A stretch of DNA of 40,542 nt from Betaproteobacteria bacterium (GTDB lineage: Bacteria; Pseudomonadota; Gammaproteobacteria; Burkholderiales; SG8-41), in contig JACPTK010000062.1 in the NCBI GenBank assembly GCA_016192825.1, positions 1-40,542 on the forward strand, written 5' to 3'. Shown here in pieces: positions 15,107 through 23,432 of the stretch. The position numbers were made by a program, and so were the translations under genes. Under the pieces are notes generated by a model that saw only the letters and a list, made by a program, of their open reading frames with translations, made no database searches and was not told the DNA's origin. Position 1 is the stretch's first letter. Each line of letters starts with the position of its first letter.

Positions 15107-17470
15107 TTATTCACGCGTTTTGAGAACGGCCACGAGATCGAGATTATCAATCCGGTTCCTCACGATCAACGCGCTCACGACACCCGCTGCTGCCACGACC
15201 GCGCCGGCGTAGAGGTAGGTGTCGGGCAGGATCACGAGCGGAAATTCCATCACCTCGCTGTGCTGCATCAGCGAGATCATGAACCAGCAGAGCCAGTAGC
15301 CGGCGACGAAGCCGAGCGGGATGGCTGCCGCGATCTCGGCGGCCAGCTCGCCGAGCAGCAGCACCGACACTTCGCCGCGCGTGAACCCCAGCACGCGCAG
15401 GCTCGCCAGCTCCCAGGCGCGCTCGGCCAACTGGATGCGGGCGTTGTTGTACACCACGCCGACGGCGATGGTCGCCGCGAAGGCGGTGAGGATGGCCGTG
15501 AAGAACAGGATGTTCTTGGCGCTCGTCGCGCGGAAGGTCTCGAGCAGCGTGCGGGTGACGATCACCACTGCCGCCGCCGGAATTTCCTTCAACCGCTCGA
15601 GCAGCCCGGGCTCCTCGCCGCGCTCGACCCGCAGGCCCGCGGCCGAGATCACCGGCCCCTCGCGCGCGAGGCGGTTCAATGCCTCGAGCGGCAGGTAGGC
15701 GTTCATGCCGGCGAGCTCGCGCACCGTGTCCGCGACGCGCAGCTCCGCCTTGACGCGCTTGCCTTCCAGCATCTCGGCGACGAGCGTGTCGCCCGGCGCG
15801 ACGCCGAGGCGCGCGGCGAGACGCGTCGTGAGCAACACCCCGCCCGGCGCCGGCTTCGATTCGCGGAGATCCCTGTCGAGTATGCGCTGGAGGGTCGCGT
15901 CGCCGGCGATGCCGGTCAATGCGGTGCGGTAGTGGCGGTGGCCCGCGACGAGGCGCACCGGGATCGCGCGCGACGCCTCGGCCTGCAGCACGCCCGGCAG
16001 GCGCTCGAGCTCGCGGCGCGCGGCGAGCGCCACCGGCTCGGCGAAGCCGACGAAGACGTTCGCGCGCTGCACCTGGTTGAACTGCACGTCGATGAAGTAC
16101 TCGACGGCGTCCACCCAGAACGTGCCCGAGAGCAGGATGGCGACGGACCCGGCGATGCCGGCCACGGTGAGGACCGCGCGCACCGGCTTGCGCTCGAGGT
16201 TGCGCAGGATCATGCGCTGCGCCGGCGTGAGCAATGCCGCGTAACCGAGGCGCTCGATCATCAGCGGCCGGAACTCGGCGGGCGCGGGCGGGCGCAGCGC
16301 CTCGGCCGCACGCAGCGTCACGATGCCGCGGATCGCGGCGAGCGCGCCACCGAAGGCGGCCGCGAGCGCGGCCCCGCTGCCCGCGAGCACCACCCACGGC
16401 AGCAGGCGGAAGTAGAACTGGGGGAAGTGGAAGAAATCGGTGTAGAGCCCGGTCATCGCCCGCCCGAGCCGCCAGCCCAGGCCGATGCCGATCGCGGCGC
16501 CGAGGAGCACGATGACCGAGGCGAACTTGAGGTAGTGCCAGGCGATCACGCGGTCCTCGTAGCCGAGCGCCTTCAGCGCCGCAATCTCGCCGCGTTGCGC
16601 GTTCACCTGCCGGTGCAGCACGACGTTCAGGATGAACGCCGCCACGAACAGGAAGATCGACGGCAGCACCAGGCCGAACACGCGCTGCTGGTTGATCTCC
16701 TGCGACACGATCTTGTGCGAGATCTGGTCCTCGCGCCCGACCGCGCCGAAGCCGCCGTAAGGCTCGAGCAGCCGGTCGAGCGCGTCCACCGCGGCGGGCG
16801 AAGAGGCGCCGTGCGCGAGGCGCAGCAGCACGGAATTGAACGCGCCCTCCATGTTGAAGGCCGCGGCGAGCGCCCGGGCGTCCACCCAGAACACGCCGAA
16901 CCACTCGTCGTCGGGCATGCCGCCGCCGCGTGTGGCGTAGATGTACTCGGGCGAGAGCGCCGTGCCGACGATGGTCAGGCGCTCGCGCTTGCCGTTCATC
17001 AGCACCTGCGCCTGCGCGCCCAGGCGCAGGCGCCGCGCCTCGAGAAAGCGCTGGTTCACCACCGCCTCGCCGGCGGCACCCGGCGCCGGCCAGCGCCCGC
17101 TCTTCAACGTCAGCCGGCTCATCGCCGGCGGGCGCGCGAAGTCCACGCCGATCAGCCGCGCGATCATCGGCGGCACCACGCCCTCGATCGAGAGCTGGGC
17201 GTCGCGCACGACGCGCGTCTCGACCTCGGAGACGCCCGGGATGGAGCGGATGCCCTCCACCAGCGCGAGCGGCGCGCGCTTCGCCATGGCGAACGCGTGC
17301 GGAAAGCGCGCCGAGTCGTAGTAGCGCTCGCGCGACGTCACCAGCGAATCGTGCGTCGAGAACGACGCGATGAAGCCGCCGATGCCGCAGGCGATGACGA
17401 GCGCGATCGAGACCACCTGGGACTTGAGCGCCCACAGGTCCCGCAGCAGCTTCCGGTCAATCGATTTCAT
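15107..17470 (-). CDS. FtsX-family ABC transporter permease
   Basis: The 787-residue protein has two FtsX-type cores. It starts with a membrane helix (VVSIALVIACGIGGFIASFS, about 19-38) and a large periplasmic domain. A three-helix block follows at about 265-390 (VLPSIFLFVAAFILNVVL; FASVIVLLGAAIGIGLGW; LPWVVLAGSGAALAAAFGGA). Another helix lies near 435 and a second periplasmic domain after it. The last three helices are near 660-770 (ILFFTAILTAFAATIAVGVV; LGELAAEIAAAIPLGFVAGY; YLYAGAVVAAAGVVSALIV). ALGYEDRV and RVLGFTRGEV are the expected coupling loops to the ATPase. It belongs with the ATPase at 17606 and the adaptor at 13780; gaps of 135 and 142 bases contain repeats, so one transcript is likely but not certain. 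MacB-like mechanotransmission is the family model; the substrate is unknown. Confidence 0.9.
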   Translation of the reverse strand: MKSIDRKLLRDLWALKSQVVSIALVIACGIGGFIASFSTHDSLVTSRERYYDSARFPHAFAMAKRAPLALVEGIRSIPGVSEVETRVVRDAQLSIEGVVPPMIARLIGVDFARPPAMSRLTLKSGRWPAPGAAGEAVVNQRFLEARRLRLGAQAQVLMNGKRERLTIVGTALSPEYIYATRGGGMPDDEWFGVFWVDARALAAAFNMEGAFNSVLLRLAHGASSPAAVDALDRLLEPYGGFGAVGREDQISHKIVSQEINQQRVFGLVLPSIFLFVAAFILNVVLHRQVNAQRGEIAALKALGYEDRVIAWHYLKFASVIVLLGAAIGIGLGWRLGRAMTGLYTDFFHFPQFYFRLLPWVVLAGSGAALAAAFGGALAAIRGIVTLRAAEALRPPAPAEFRPLMIERLGYAALLTPAQRMILRNLERKPVRAVLTVAGIAGSVAILLSGTFWVDAVEYFIDVQFNQVQRANVFVGFAEPVALAARRELERLPGVLQAEASRAIPVRLVAGHRHYRTALTGIAGDATLQRILDRDLRESKPAPGGVLLTTRLAARLGVAPGDTLVAEMLEGKRVKAELRVADTVRELAGMNAYLPLEALNRLAREGPVISAAGLRVERGEEPGLLERLKEIPAAAVVIVTRTLLETFRATSAKNILFFTAILTAFAATIAVGVVYNNARIQLAERAWELASLRVLGFTRGEVSVLLLGELAAEIAAAIPLGFVAGYWLCWFMISLMQHSEVMEFPLVILPDTYLYAGAVVAAAGVVSALIVRNRIDNLDLVAVLKTRE

Positions 17471-17480
17471 GATGCCTCAG

Positions 17481-17592
17481 TTCCCCTCCTGCCTGAGGAG
17501 GGGTGCCGGCAAAGCCGGCGGGGTGGTGGGAGTTGGGTGCTGACATCAACCACCCCGTCACCTCCGGTGCCACCCCTCCTTGACAAGGAGGG
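17481..17592. repeat. Palindromic element, CTCC/GGAG family
   Basis: CCCCTCC pairs with GGAGGGG at 17483-17503, and CCCTCC...GGAGGG again at 17574-17592. Between them lie GCCGGCAAAGCCGGC and GGGTGGTGG...CCACCCC, which can pair. It fills the gap between the ATPase and permease genes. Confidence 0.75.
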
Positions 17593-17605
17593 CAGTGAAA
17601 AATAC

Positions 17606-18325
<720 letters not shown>

Positions 18326-18349
18326 GGGCACGATGGTAGCGATGAGGGA

Positions 18350-18456
18350 TCAGAGGCTTGCGGTTGGCAGCCGTCAGTTGGCAGCAGCTGCAAACTGCTT
18401 ACTGCAACCTGCAAACTTGGGCTGTCGCATCACGACTCACGAATCACGATTCACGC
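18350..18456. repeat. Degenerate short-unit array
   Basis: About 100 bases are built of drifting units close to 7 bases: TTGGCAG, CTGCAAA and CTGCAAC, then TCACGAC, TCACGAA and TCACGAT. The last units supply the end of the coding sequence and stop codon of the small gene at 18437-18646. Confidence 0.6.
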
Positions 18457-18646
18457 TGTTCCGCGATGCGCGGCGGACGGCATGCGCCGATCCCCAGCGC
18501 TTGGCGGACCAGATGCCGATGCGGATCGCCTGGCCCTCGGGGCGGCCGGCTACGAGCAGCGCGTTCGCGATCTCGATCGCCTTGTGGCGCACCCGCGGCG
18601 GCAGGTTTTTCATCGAGACCGGGTAGCGCTCATCGCTCCACGGCAT
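18437..18646 (-). CDS. Small YdaT-like protein
   Basis: The 69-residue product begins MPWSDERYPVSMKNLPPRVR and continues KAIEIANALLVAGRPEGQAI. This fits a widespread family of short proteins (compare MPW..YP.S.KNL...VR.KAI.IANAL...G..EG.AI, as in YdaT of Bacillus), whose function is not established. The ATG at 18646 follows CGGAGGACC. The last residues (SVNRDS) and the stop come from a heptanucleotide array, so the original C-terminus may have been replaced. It overlaps the end of the small membrane protein gene by 17 bases, so the two are probably co-transcribed. Confidence 0.65.
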   Translation of the reverse strand: MPWSDERYPVSMKNLPPRVRHKAIEIANALLVAGRPEGQAIRIGIWSAKRWGSAHAVRRASRNSVNRDS

Positions 18647-18830
18647 GACGGTCCTCCGGGTTGCGGCCGTTCCGGTGTTCAAGCGTGATCCCGGCGATCT
18701 CAAGCGCGACGCCGGCCGTCAGCAGCACGACGCCAAACCAAGCCTCGGGCGCAAGCCACATCAGCAGGCCGCCGATTACGACGAGCGTCGCGCCCAGCGC
18801 GCGCCGCAAGCCCTTGTATTTGATCAGCAC
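18630..18830 (-). CDS. Small two-helix membrane protein
   Basis: The 66-residue product starts VLIKYKGLRR (GTG start, GGAG seven bases upstream). It has two closely spaced hydrophobic stretches, ALGATLVVIGGLLMWLA and WFGVVLLTAGVALEIAGITL, then a polar tail. I do not recognise a named family. The start lies 58 bases from an FNR-type box, with a -10-like TGTACT between them, so low-oxygen control is plausible. A longer upstream extension in the same frame is unlikely because it reads through the promoter region. Confidence 0.6.
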   Translation of the reverse strand: MLIKYKGLRRALGATLVVIGGLLMWLAPEAWFGVVLLTAGVALEIAGITLEHRNGRNPEDRHAVER

Positions 18831-18887
18831 GCCATTTCTCCGGAGAATCCGTCTCTTGCAGTACACCCCAGGCCGCCCCGGTGGGGG

Positions 18888-18901
18888 TTGACGCAGATCA
18901 A
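18888..18901 (-). promoter_or_regulatory. FNR/Anr-type box (small gene pair)
   Basis: TTGACGCAGATCAA matches TTGAT-N4-ATCAA in 9 of the 10 defined bases. For the leftward genes a -10-like TGTACT (18865-18860) starts 22 bases beyond the box, close to the class II spacing. Archease starts 177 bases away on the other side and has no suitable -10 element. Confidence 0.6.
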
Positions 18902-18922
18902 GCGAGGGCCTGCCGGCGCGGC

Positions 18923-19035
18923 TAGCCGCTTGTCGGGCTTTCGCCGAGACAGCCTGTCGGCTCCGCGCTATTTCAGGATCGACTACCCATGCGTTCACAT
19001 CCACCGTTGATGACGCCAAGCCCGACAGGCTGCTA
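18923..19035. repeat. Palindromic element with GCCTGTCGGGCTT arms
   Basis: 18923-18940 and the reverse complement of 19018-19035 agree at 16 of 18 positions. Another half copy (AGCCTGTCGG) lies just inside the left arm. The element lies upstream of archease. Confidence 0.65.
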
Positions 19036-19078
19036 GGATGGGCTACTCCGTGAAACGCCCGCGAGGCGCGGGCCTGCC

Positions 19079-19513
19079 ATGAACGCGTCGCCCATCGTCC
19101 CTCCCGCCGGCCCTGCTTATTTCGAGCACGACGCCGACATCGGCGTGGTCGGCCGCGGCGCGACGCTCGAGGAGGCGTTCCAGTCGGCCGCCGCGGCGAC
19201 CTTCGCCATCATGACGGATCTCGCCTCCGTGCGGCCGGATCAATCCATCGCCCTGGACTTCGAGGAAGCGGATACGGAACTCGCGCTGGTGCGCTGGCTG
19301 AACCTCCTGCTCGCGCTGTCGCACGAGCGCGGTCTCGTCTTCAGCCGCTTCTGGATCGAGCGCGACGGCGTGCTCTGGCGCGGCGGCGCGGCGGGCGAGC
19401 CGTGGCGGCCGGGGCTCGAGCGCGGCGTGGAGGTGAAGGGTGCCACGCTCACCATGCTTTCCGTGAGCCCCGCTCCCGGGGGGTGGGAGGCACGCTGCGT
19501 CGTGGACGTTTGA
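19079..19513 (+). CDS. Archease
   Basis: Archease is the activator of the RNA ligase RtcB, speeding its guanylylation and turnover. The 144-residue length is normal. The diagnostic N-terminus is YFEHDADIGVVGRGATLEEAF (in two parts: YFEHDADIGV and GRGATLEEAF), and the chain ends in VVDV, where family members place a metal-binding Asp and the terminal carboxylate. The partner rtcB is 3.9 kb downstream with other genes between, so the two are in the same neighbourhood but not one operon. There is no strong ribosome binding site before the ATG, and a palindromic element precedes it. Confidence 0.9.
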   Translation: MNASPIVPPAGPAYFEHDADIGVVGRGATLEEAFQSAAAATFAIMTDLASVRPDQSIALDFEEADTELALVRWLNLLLALSHERGLVFSRFWIERDGVLWRGGAAGEPWRPGLERGVEVKGATLTMLSVSPAPGGWEARCVVDV

Positions 19514-19821
19514 ATGCCGCCATTCGAGTCTTCGGCAAATGGTTGAAAGACCCTTTGCAGCAGTTTATTTCCCCTCCCGGCCCCTCATCCCTTAGGCAAA
19601 ACCGCCCCGGGAAAAAAATGCGATAGTGCCATCAAGAAAGAGAGGGGAGGAGCGACGGATGGAGGGAAAGGGGTGACGGGCAGTGTCGTCAGGGATATTC
19701 ACGACGCCCGATAGCCCATTGATCCAGGTCAGTACCCGATTCCTCCGATCTGCAAGACTATGTCGACCGGAAATGCGCCGTTACGGCGATCCGGGGATCG
19801 TCAGCTTGCGGGAGGTGCGAC
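19514..19821. other. Intergenic region with FNR-type half-conserved box
   Basis: I see no gene in these 308 bases. A purine-rich stretch lies near 19640-19670 and an imperfect FNR-type box at 19719-19732. A ribosome binding site (GGGAGG) sits before the CBS gene. Confidence 0.6.
19719..19732 (+). promoter_or_regulatory. Imperfect FNR/Anr-type box (CBS gene)
   Basis: TTGATCCAGGTCAG has a perfect left half and a 3/5 right half. The CCAG spacer is the same as in the perfect boxes at 31892 and 40060. It lies 90 bases before the CBS protein start. Confidence 0.4.
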
Positions 19822-20274
19822 ATGAGCGTTGGCGCGATTTGCAACCGGTTGATTCCGACCGCGGCGAAGAGCACGAGCGTTCGCGACGCGGCGAAGTGCA
19901 TGCGGGCTTTTGACGAGCCCGTGGTGGTCGTCGTCGACGAGCGCGAAGGCAAGCGGGTCGCGGTGGGCATCGTGACCGAGCACGAGGTCGCGCAAAGCGT
20001 GGTTGCGTGCGGGGCGGATCCATCGCAAGTCGCCCTGCAGGACGTGATGCGCGCGAACCCCGGCTTCGTGAACGAGGCCGACGACCTGCTCGAAACCGCG
20101 TTCTGGATGCACCGGAACCGGCTGCGCGAGGCGATCGTTCACGACGAATCCGGCGCGCTCGTGGGGCTCGTGACGATCGAGCGGCTGATCGAGACCCTGG
20201 CCGGAGACCTCATCGGTCTGGCCGAGCCCGGGGTGGACGAAGCGCCGGCCGACCGGCCGCACGCGCTGCACTAA
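19822..20274 (+). CDS. CBS-domain protein
   Basis: The 150-residue protein is a tandem CBS (Bateman) module with nothing else. The first CBS repeat covers about residues 5-65 (TSVRDAAKCMRAFDEPVVVV ... GIVTEHEVAQ). The second covers about 70-130 (VNEADDLLETAFWMHRNRLR ... GLVTIERLIE). Such stand-alone pairs usually bind adenine nucleotides and act as energy sensors, but the partner is not known. The ATG follows GGGAGGTGCGAC. A related protein of the same size is encoded at 32005. Confidence 0.85.
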   Translation: MSVGAICNRLIPTAAKSTSVRDAAKCMRAFDEPVVVVVDEREGKRVAVGIVTEHEVAQSVVACGADPSQVALQDVMRANPGFVNEADDLLETAFWMHRNRLREAIVHDESGALVGLVTIERLIETLAGDLIGLAEPGVDEAPADRPHALH

Positions 20275-20436
20275 AAGCGGTGACTGGTGACTGGTGACTG
20301 GTGACTGGTGACCGGTGACTGGTGAGTCGTGATTCGTGAGTCGTAAGTCGCAGCTCACAGCTCACAGCTCACAGCTCGTAGCTGGTAGCTGGTAGCTGGC
20401 AGCCGGTAGCTGGCAACTGACAACTGGCAGCTGGCA
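20275..20436. repeat. Heptanucleotide tandem array with drifting unit
   Basis: The whole gap between the CBS gene and the end of the ATPase gene is a 7-bp array. The unit changes in blocks: GTGACTG repeated about six times, then GTGAGTC/GTGATTC, then AGCTCAC about three times, then TAGCTGG, and finally CAACTGG-like units. It lies between two converging genes. Confidence 0.85.
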
Positions 20437-23247
20437 TCACCTCGCCGCGGCTGCCCGGCGGTCCACGGCGCGCCACCAGGCTTTCCCCGCCTCGCGCGCG
20501 ATCACGATGGTCCCGGCGACCGCCGCGCACAGCAGCCAGTCGCCCGCGGCGAGCGGCACCGTGCCGAACGCGCGCTGCAGCGTCGGCACGTAGATCACCG
20601 CGACCTGGAGCAGCAGCCCGGCGGCAACGGCGAGCCAGAGCCAGGCGTTGCGGAATAACGGCCGCCACGCACTCTGCTCGTCGGAGCGGACACAGAACAC
20701 GTCGTAGAGCTCGAACACGACCAGGGTGTTGAAGGCGAGCGTGCGCGCGTATTCGACCGGCCCGCTGCCGTGGATCGGACCGCCCGGCAGGCCGGCATCG
20801 AGCACGAGGAGCGTGCCGACGCACATCACCGTGGCTGCCGCGGCGATCCCGTACCACATGCGCGGCGTGATGACGCCCGAGCCGGGGTCCCGCGGCGCGC
20901 GCCGCATCAGCCCGGCGTCCGGCGGATCGACGCCGACGGCGAGCGCGGGCAGCGAGTCGGTGACGAGATTGATCCACAGGATCTGCGTCGCGAGCAGCGG
21001 CAGGACGAACGCCTCGCCGGCGCCGGCGGCGAGGCCGAGCAACCCCGCCAGCACGACGCCAAAGAACATCACCAGCACCTCGCCCAGGTTCGCCGACAGG
21101 AGGTATCTCAGGAACTTCTGGATGTTGGCGTAAATCGCCCGGCCTTCCTCGATCGCCGCGACGATCGAGGCGAAATTGTCGTCCGCCAGCACGATGTCGG
21201 AGGCCTCCCGCGCCACGTCGGTGCCGGCAACGCCCATCGCGATGCCGATGTCGGCGGCCTTGAGCGCCGGCGCGTCGTTGACGCCGTCGCCGGTCATCGC
21301 GACGGTCTCGCCGCGGGACTTGAGAGCCCGCACCAGGGCGAGCTTGTGCTCGGGGCTCACCCGCGCGTAGACGTTGGCGCGCGCCGCCGTCGCCTCGAGA
21401 TCGGTCCCGGTCATCCCCGCGAGCTCCGTGCCGAGAACCGCACGCTCGTCCGCGCGCGCGATTCCCAGTTCGCGGGCGATGGCGATCGCGGTCTGCGGAT
21501 GGTCGCCGGTGATCATCACGACGCGCACGCCCGCCCCGTGCGCGGTGCGCACCGCGTCCGCCGCTTCCGGGCGCGGCGGGTCCATCATGCCGGCGACGCC
21601 CAGCCACACCAGGTCTGTCTCGACCGTTTCCTGCAGTCGAGCCGCCTCCGCCGGGGGCAGGCGCCGGCACGCGAGCCCCAGCGGGCGCAGCGCCTCCCCG
21701 GCGAGCCGGTCGACCGCGGCCTGGATCCCGGCGCGCCGCGCGGCGTCGAGCGGACGCTCGGCGTCGCCGACGCGCTCGCGGGTGCAGCGCGCGAGCAGCA
21801 GATCGGGCGCGCCCTTCGCCATCAGCACGACGCTGCCCGGCTGCCCGCCGTCCGCGTGGGCCGTGCTCATGCGCTTGCGTTCCGATGAGAACGGGATCTC
21901 GCCCGCGCGGGGAAAGCGCGATTCGAGCCGCGCCGGCTCGAGACCGGCTTTCGACGCGGCCACCTTGAGCGCGCCTTCGGTGGGGTCGCCGAGCACGGCC
22001 CAGCGCCCCGCGCGCTCGGTGACCGTGGCGTTGTTGCAGAGGCACCCCGCCGTCAGGGCCCACTCTGCCTCCAGCCGCAGGGCCCCCTCCGGGCGCCGGC
22101 CCGCGGCCCGCGGCTCGCCGCCCGGCGCGTACCCGGTGCCGGTGAAATCGATCTGGCCGCTCGCGGTCACCAGCGCGCGCACGGTCATCTCGTCCTTCGT
22201 CAGGGTGCCGGTCTTGTCGGTGCAGATGACCGTCGCCGAGCCGAGCGTCTCCACCGCCGCGAGGGTCCGCACGATGGCGTTGCGCTTCGCCATGCGCTGG
22301 GTGCCGAGCGAGAGCACGACCGTGGTCACCGCGGCGAGACCCTCGGGCACCGCGGCGACGGCGAGCGCGATGGCGAACAGCAGCACGCTGACCAGTGCCG
22401 CGGTCGTGAAGACTTGCCCCATCCCGAGTATCGTCGCGGCGATGACGACCGAAATCGCGATCACGACGGCGCCGAGGACCTTGCCGACGGTGGCGAGCTG
22501 GCGCTGCAGGGGCGTCGCTGTTTTCTCGACGGTCGCGAGCAGTGTTGCGATGCGCCCGATCTCGGCGTGGGCGCCGGTCGCGGTGACGACGGCGAGCCCG
22601 CGCCCGTAGGCCGCCGTCGTGCCCGAGAAGATCATGCTCAGGCGGTCGGCGAGCCCCGCGCCGTCGGCGACCGGGTCGATCGTCTTCTCCACCGGCGCGC
22701 TCTCGCCGGTGAGCGCCGCTTCCGCGGTCTTCAGGGAAACCGACTGGATCAGCCGCGCGTCGGCGGGGATTTTCGCGCCTTCCTCGACCGCGAGCAGATC
22801 GCCGGGCACGACTTCGGCCGCCGGCACGCTCGCGCGGCTGCCGTCGCGCACGACCAGCGCCATCGCGGCGGTCATTTTCCGCAGTGCGGCAACCGCATTC
22901 TCGGCGCGCTCCTCCTGGACGAAGCCGAGGATCGCGTTGGCGATCACGATGGCGAGGATGGTCAGCGCCTCGTACGGCGCGTGCTCGCCGCCTTCGAACC
23001 ACCACACCACGAGCGCGATCGCGGCCGCCGCGATCAGCAGCAGCACGAGCGGGCTTTCGAGCTGCTCGAGAAAGCGCCGCCAGCGCGGCGTCGGTGCGGC
23101 GGCCGGCAGCTCGTTGCGGCCGTAGCGGGCGAGGCGCGCTGTCGCCTCCGCGGCGGACAGGCCCCGCCGCGGATCGGTCCCGAGACGCGCGAGGACTTCG
23201 GCGGCCGGCAACGCGTGGAGGTTTTCTGCGGCCGGTGAGGGTGGCAT
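20437..23247 (-). CDS. P2A-type cation-transporting ATPase (Ca2+ type)
   Basis: The 936-residue pump has the actuator motif TGESAPVEK, the phosphorylation site ICTDKTGTLT, and TGDGVNDAP in the hinge. The membrane ligands match the Ca2+-ATPase pattern: VPEGL in helix 4, ANLGEV in helix 5 and NLVTDSLPA in helix 6, and about ten helices are seen. Ca2+ export from the cytoplasm is therefore likely; Mn2+ is an alternative. I chose the ATG at 23247. The frame is open to 23289, but the FNR-type box at 23283-23296 and a -10-like TAGAAT (23261-23256, exactly 21 bases beyond the box) put the transcript start about two bases before 23247. The upstream start would not be transcribed. The mRNA would be nearly leaderless. 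Confidence 0.9.
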   Translation of the reverse strand: MPPSPAAENLHALPAAEVLARLGTDPRRGLSAAEATARLARYGRNELPAAAPTPRWRRFLEQLESPLVLLLIAAAAIALVVWWFEGGEHAPYEALTILAIVIANAILGFVQEERAENAVAALRKMTAAMALVVRDGSRASVPAAEVVPGDLLAVEEGAKIPADARLIQSVSLKTAEAALTGESAPVEKTIDPVADGAGLADRLSMIFSGTTAAYGRGLAVVTATGAHAEIGRIATLLATVEKTATPLQRQLATVGKVLGAVVIAISVVIAATILGMGQVFTTAALVSVLLFAIALAVAAVPEGLAAVTTVVLSLGTQRMAKRNAIVRTLAAVETLGSATVICTDKTGTLTKDEMTVRALVTASGQIDFTGTGYAPGGEPRAAGRRPEGALRLEAEWALTAGCLCNNATVTERAGRWAVLGDPTEGALKVAASKAGLEPARLESRFPRAGEIPFSSERKRMSTAHADGGQPGSVVLMAKGAPDLLLARCTRERVGDAERPLDAARRAGIQAAVDRLAGEALRPLGLACRRLPPAEAARLQETVETDLVWLGVAGMMDPPRPEAADAVRTAHGAGVRVVMITGDHPQTAIAIARELGIARADERAVLGTELAGMTGTDLEATAARANVYARVSPEHKLALVRALKSRGETVAMTGDGVNDAPALKAADIGIAMGVAGTDVAREASDIVLADDNFASIVAAIEEGRAIYANIQKFLRYLLSANLGEVLVMFFGVVLAGLLGLAAGAGEAFVLPLLATQILWINLVTDSLPALAVGVDPPDAGLMRRAPRDPGSGVITPRMWYGIAAAATVMCVGTLLVLDAGLPGGPIHGSGPVEYARTLAFNTLVVFELYDVFCVRSDEQSAWRPLFRNAWLWLAVAAGLLLQVAVIYVPTLQRAFGTVPLAAGDWLLCAAVAGTIVIAREAGKAWWRAVDRRAAAAR

Positions 23248-23282
23248 CGGGCGCGATTCTACCCGCCCGGCATTGTGGTCAT

Positions 23283-23296
23283 TTGACACCCATCAA
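23283..23296 (-). promoter_or_regulatory. FNR/Anr-type box (P-type ATPase)
   Basis: TTGACACCCATCAA matches 9 of 10 defined bases. On the minus strand TAGAAT (5/6 to the -10 consensus) begins 21 bases beyond it at 23261. This is the best class II FNR promoter layout in the window. Confidence 0.7.
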
Positions 23297-23341
23297 GTTC
23301 CGGCGGATTCGGCCGGGGGAAGCGCGGCAGGGGTCGTTCGC

Positions 23342-23355
23342 TTGATGTACGTCAA
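23342..23355 (+). promoter_or_regulatory. FNR/Anr-type box (rtcB)
   Basis: TTGATGTACGTCAA matches 9 of 10 defined bases and lies 77 bases before the chosen rtcB start. A TACACT hexamer follows after 16 bases, closer than usual, so the -10 assignment is uncertain. Together with the box at 23283 it makes a divergent control region. Confidence 0.6.
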
Positions 23356-23432
23356 GACGGCGGACCCGCGCTACACTCAAACTGGCGGCCTTGACGGTGC
23401 AAGCGGGTGGCATCGCCTTTCGGGCGGGTAAC

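Noticed and set aside
20275-20436. CRISPR-like array
   Set aside because: The units are 7 bases with no spacers, so it is a tandem heptanucleotide array. No cas genes are in the window.
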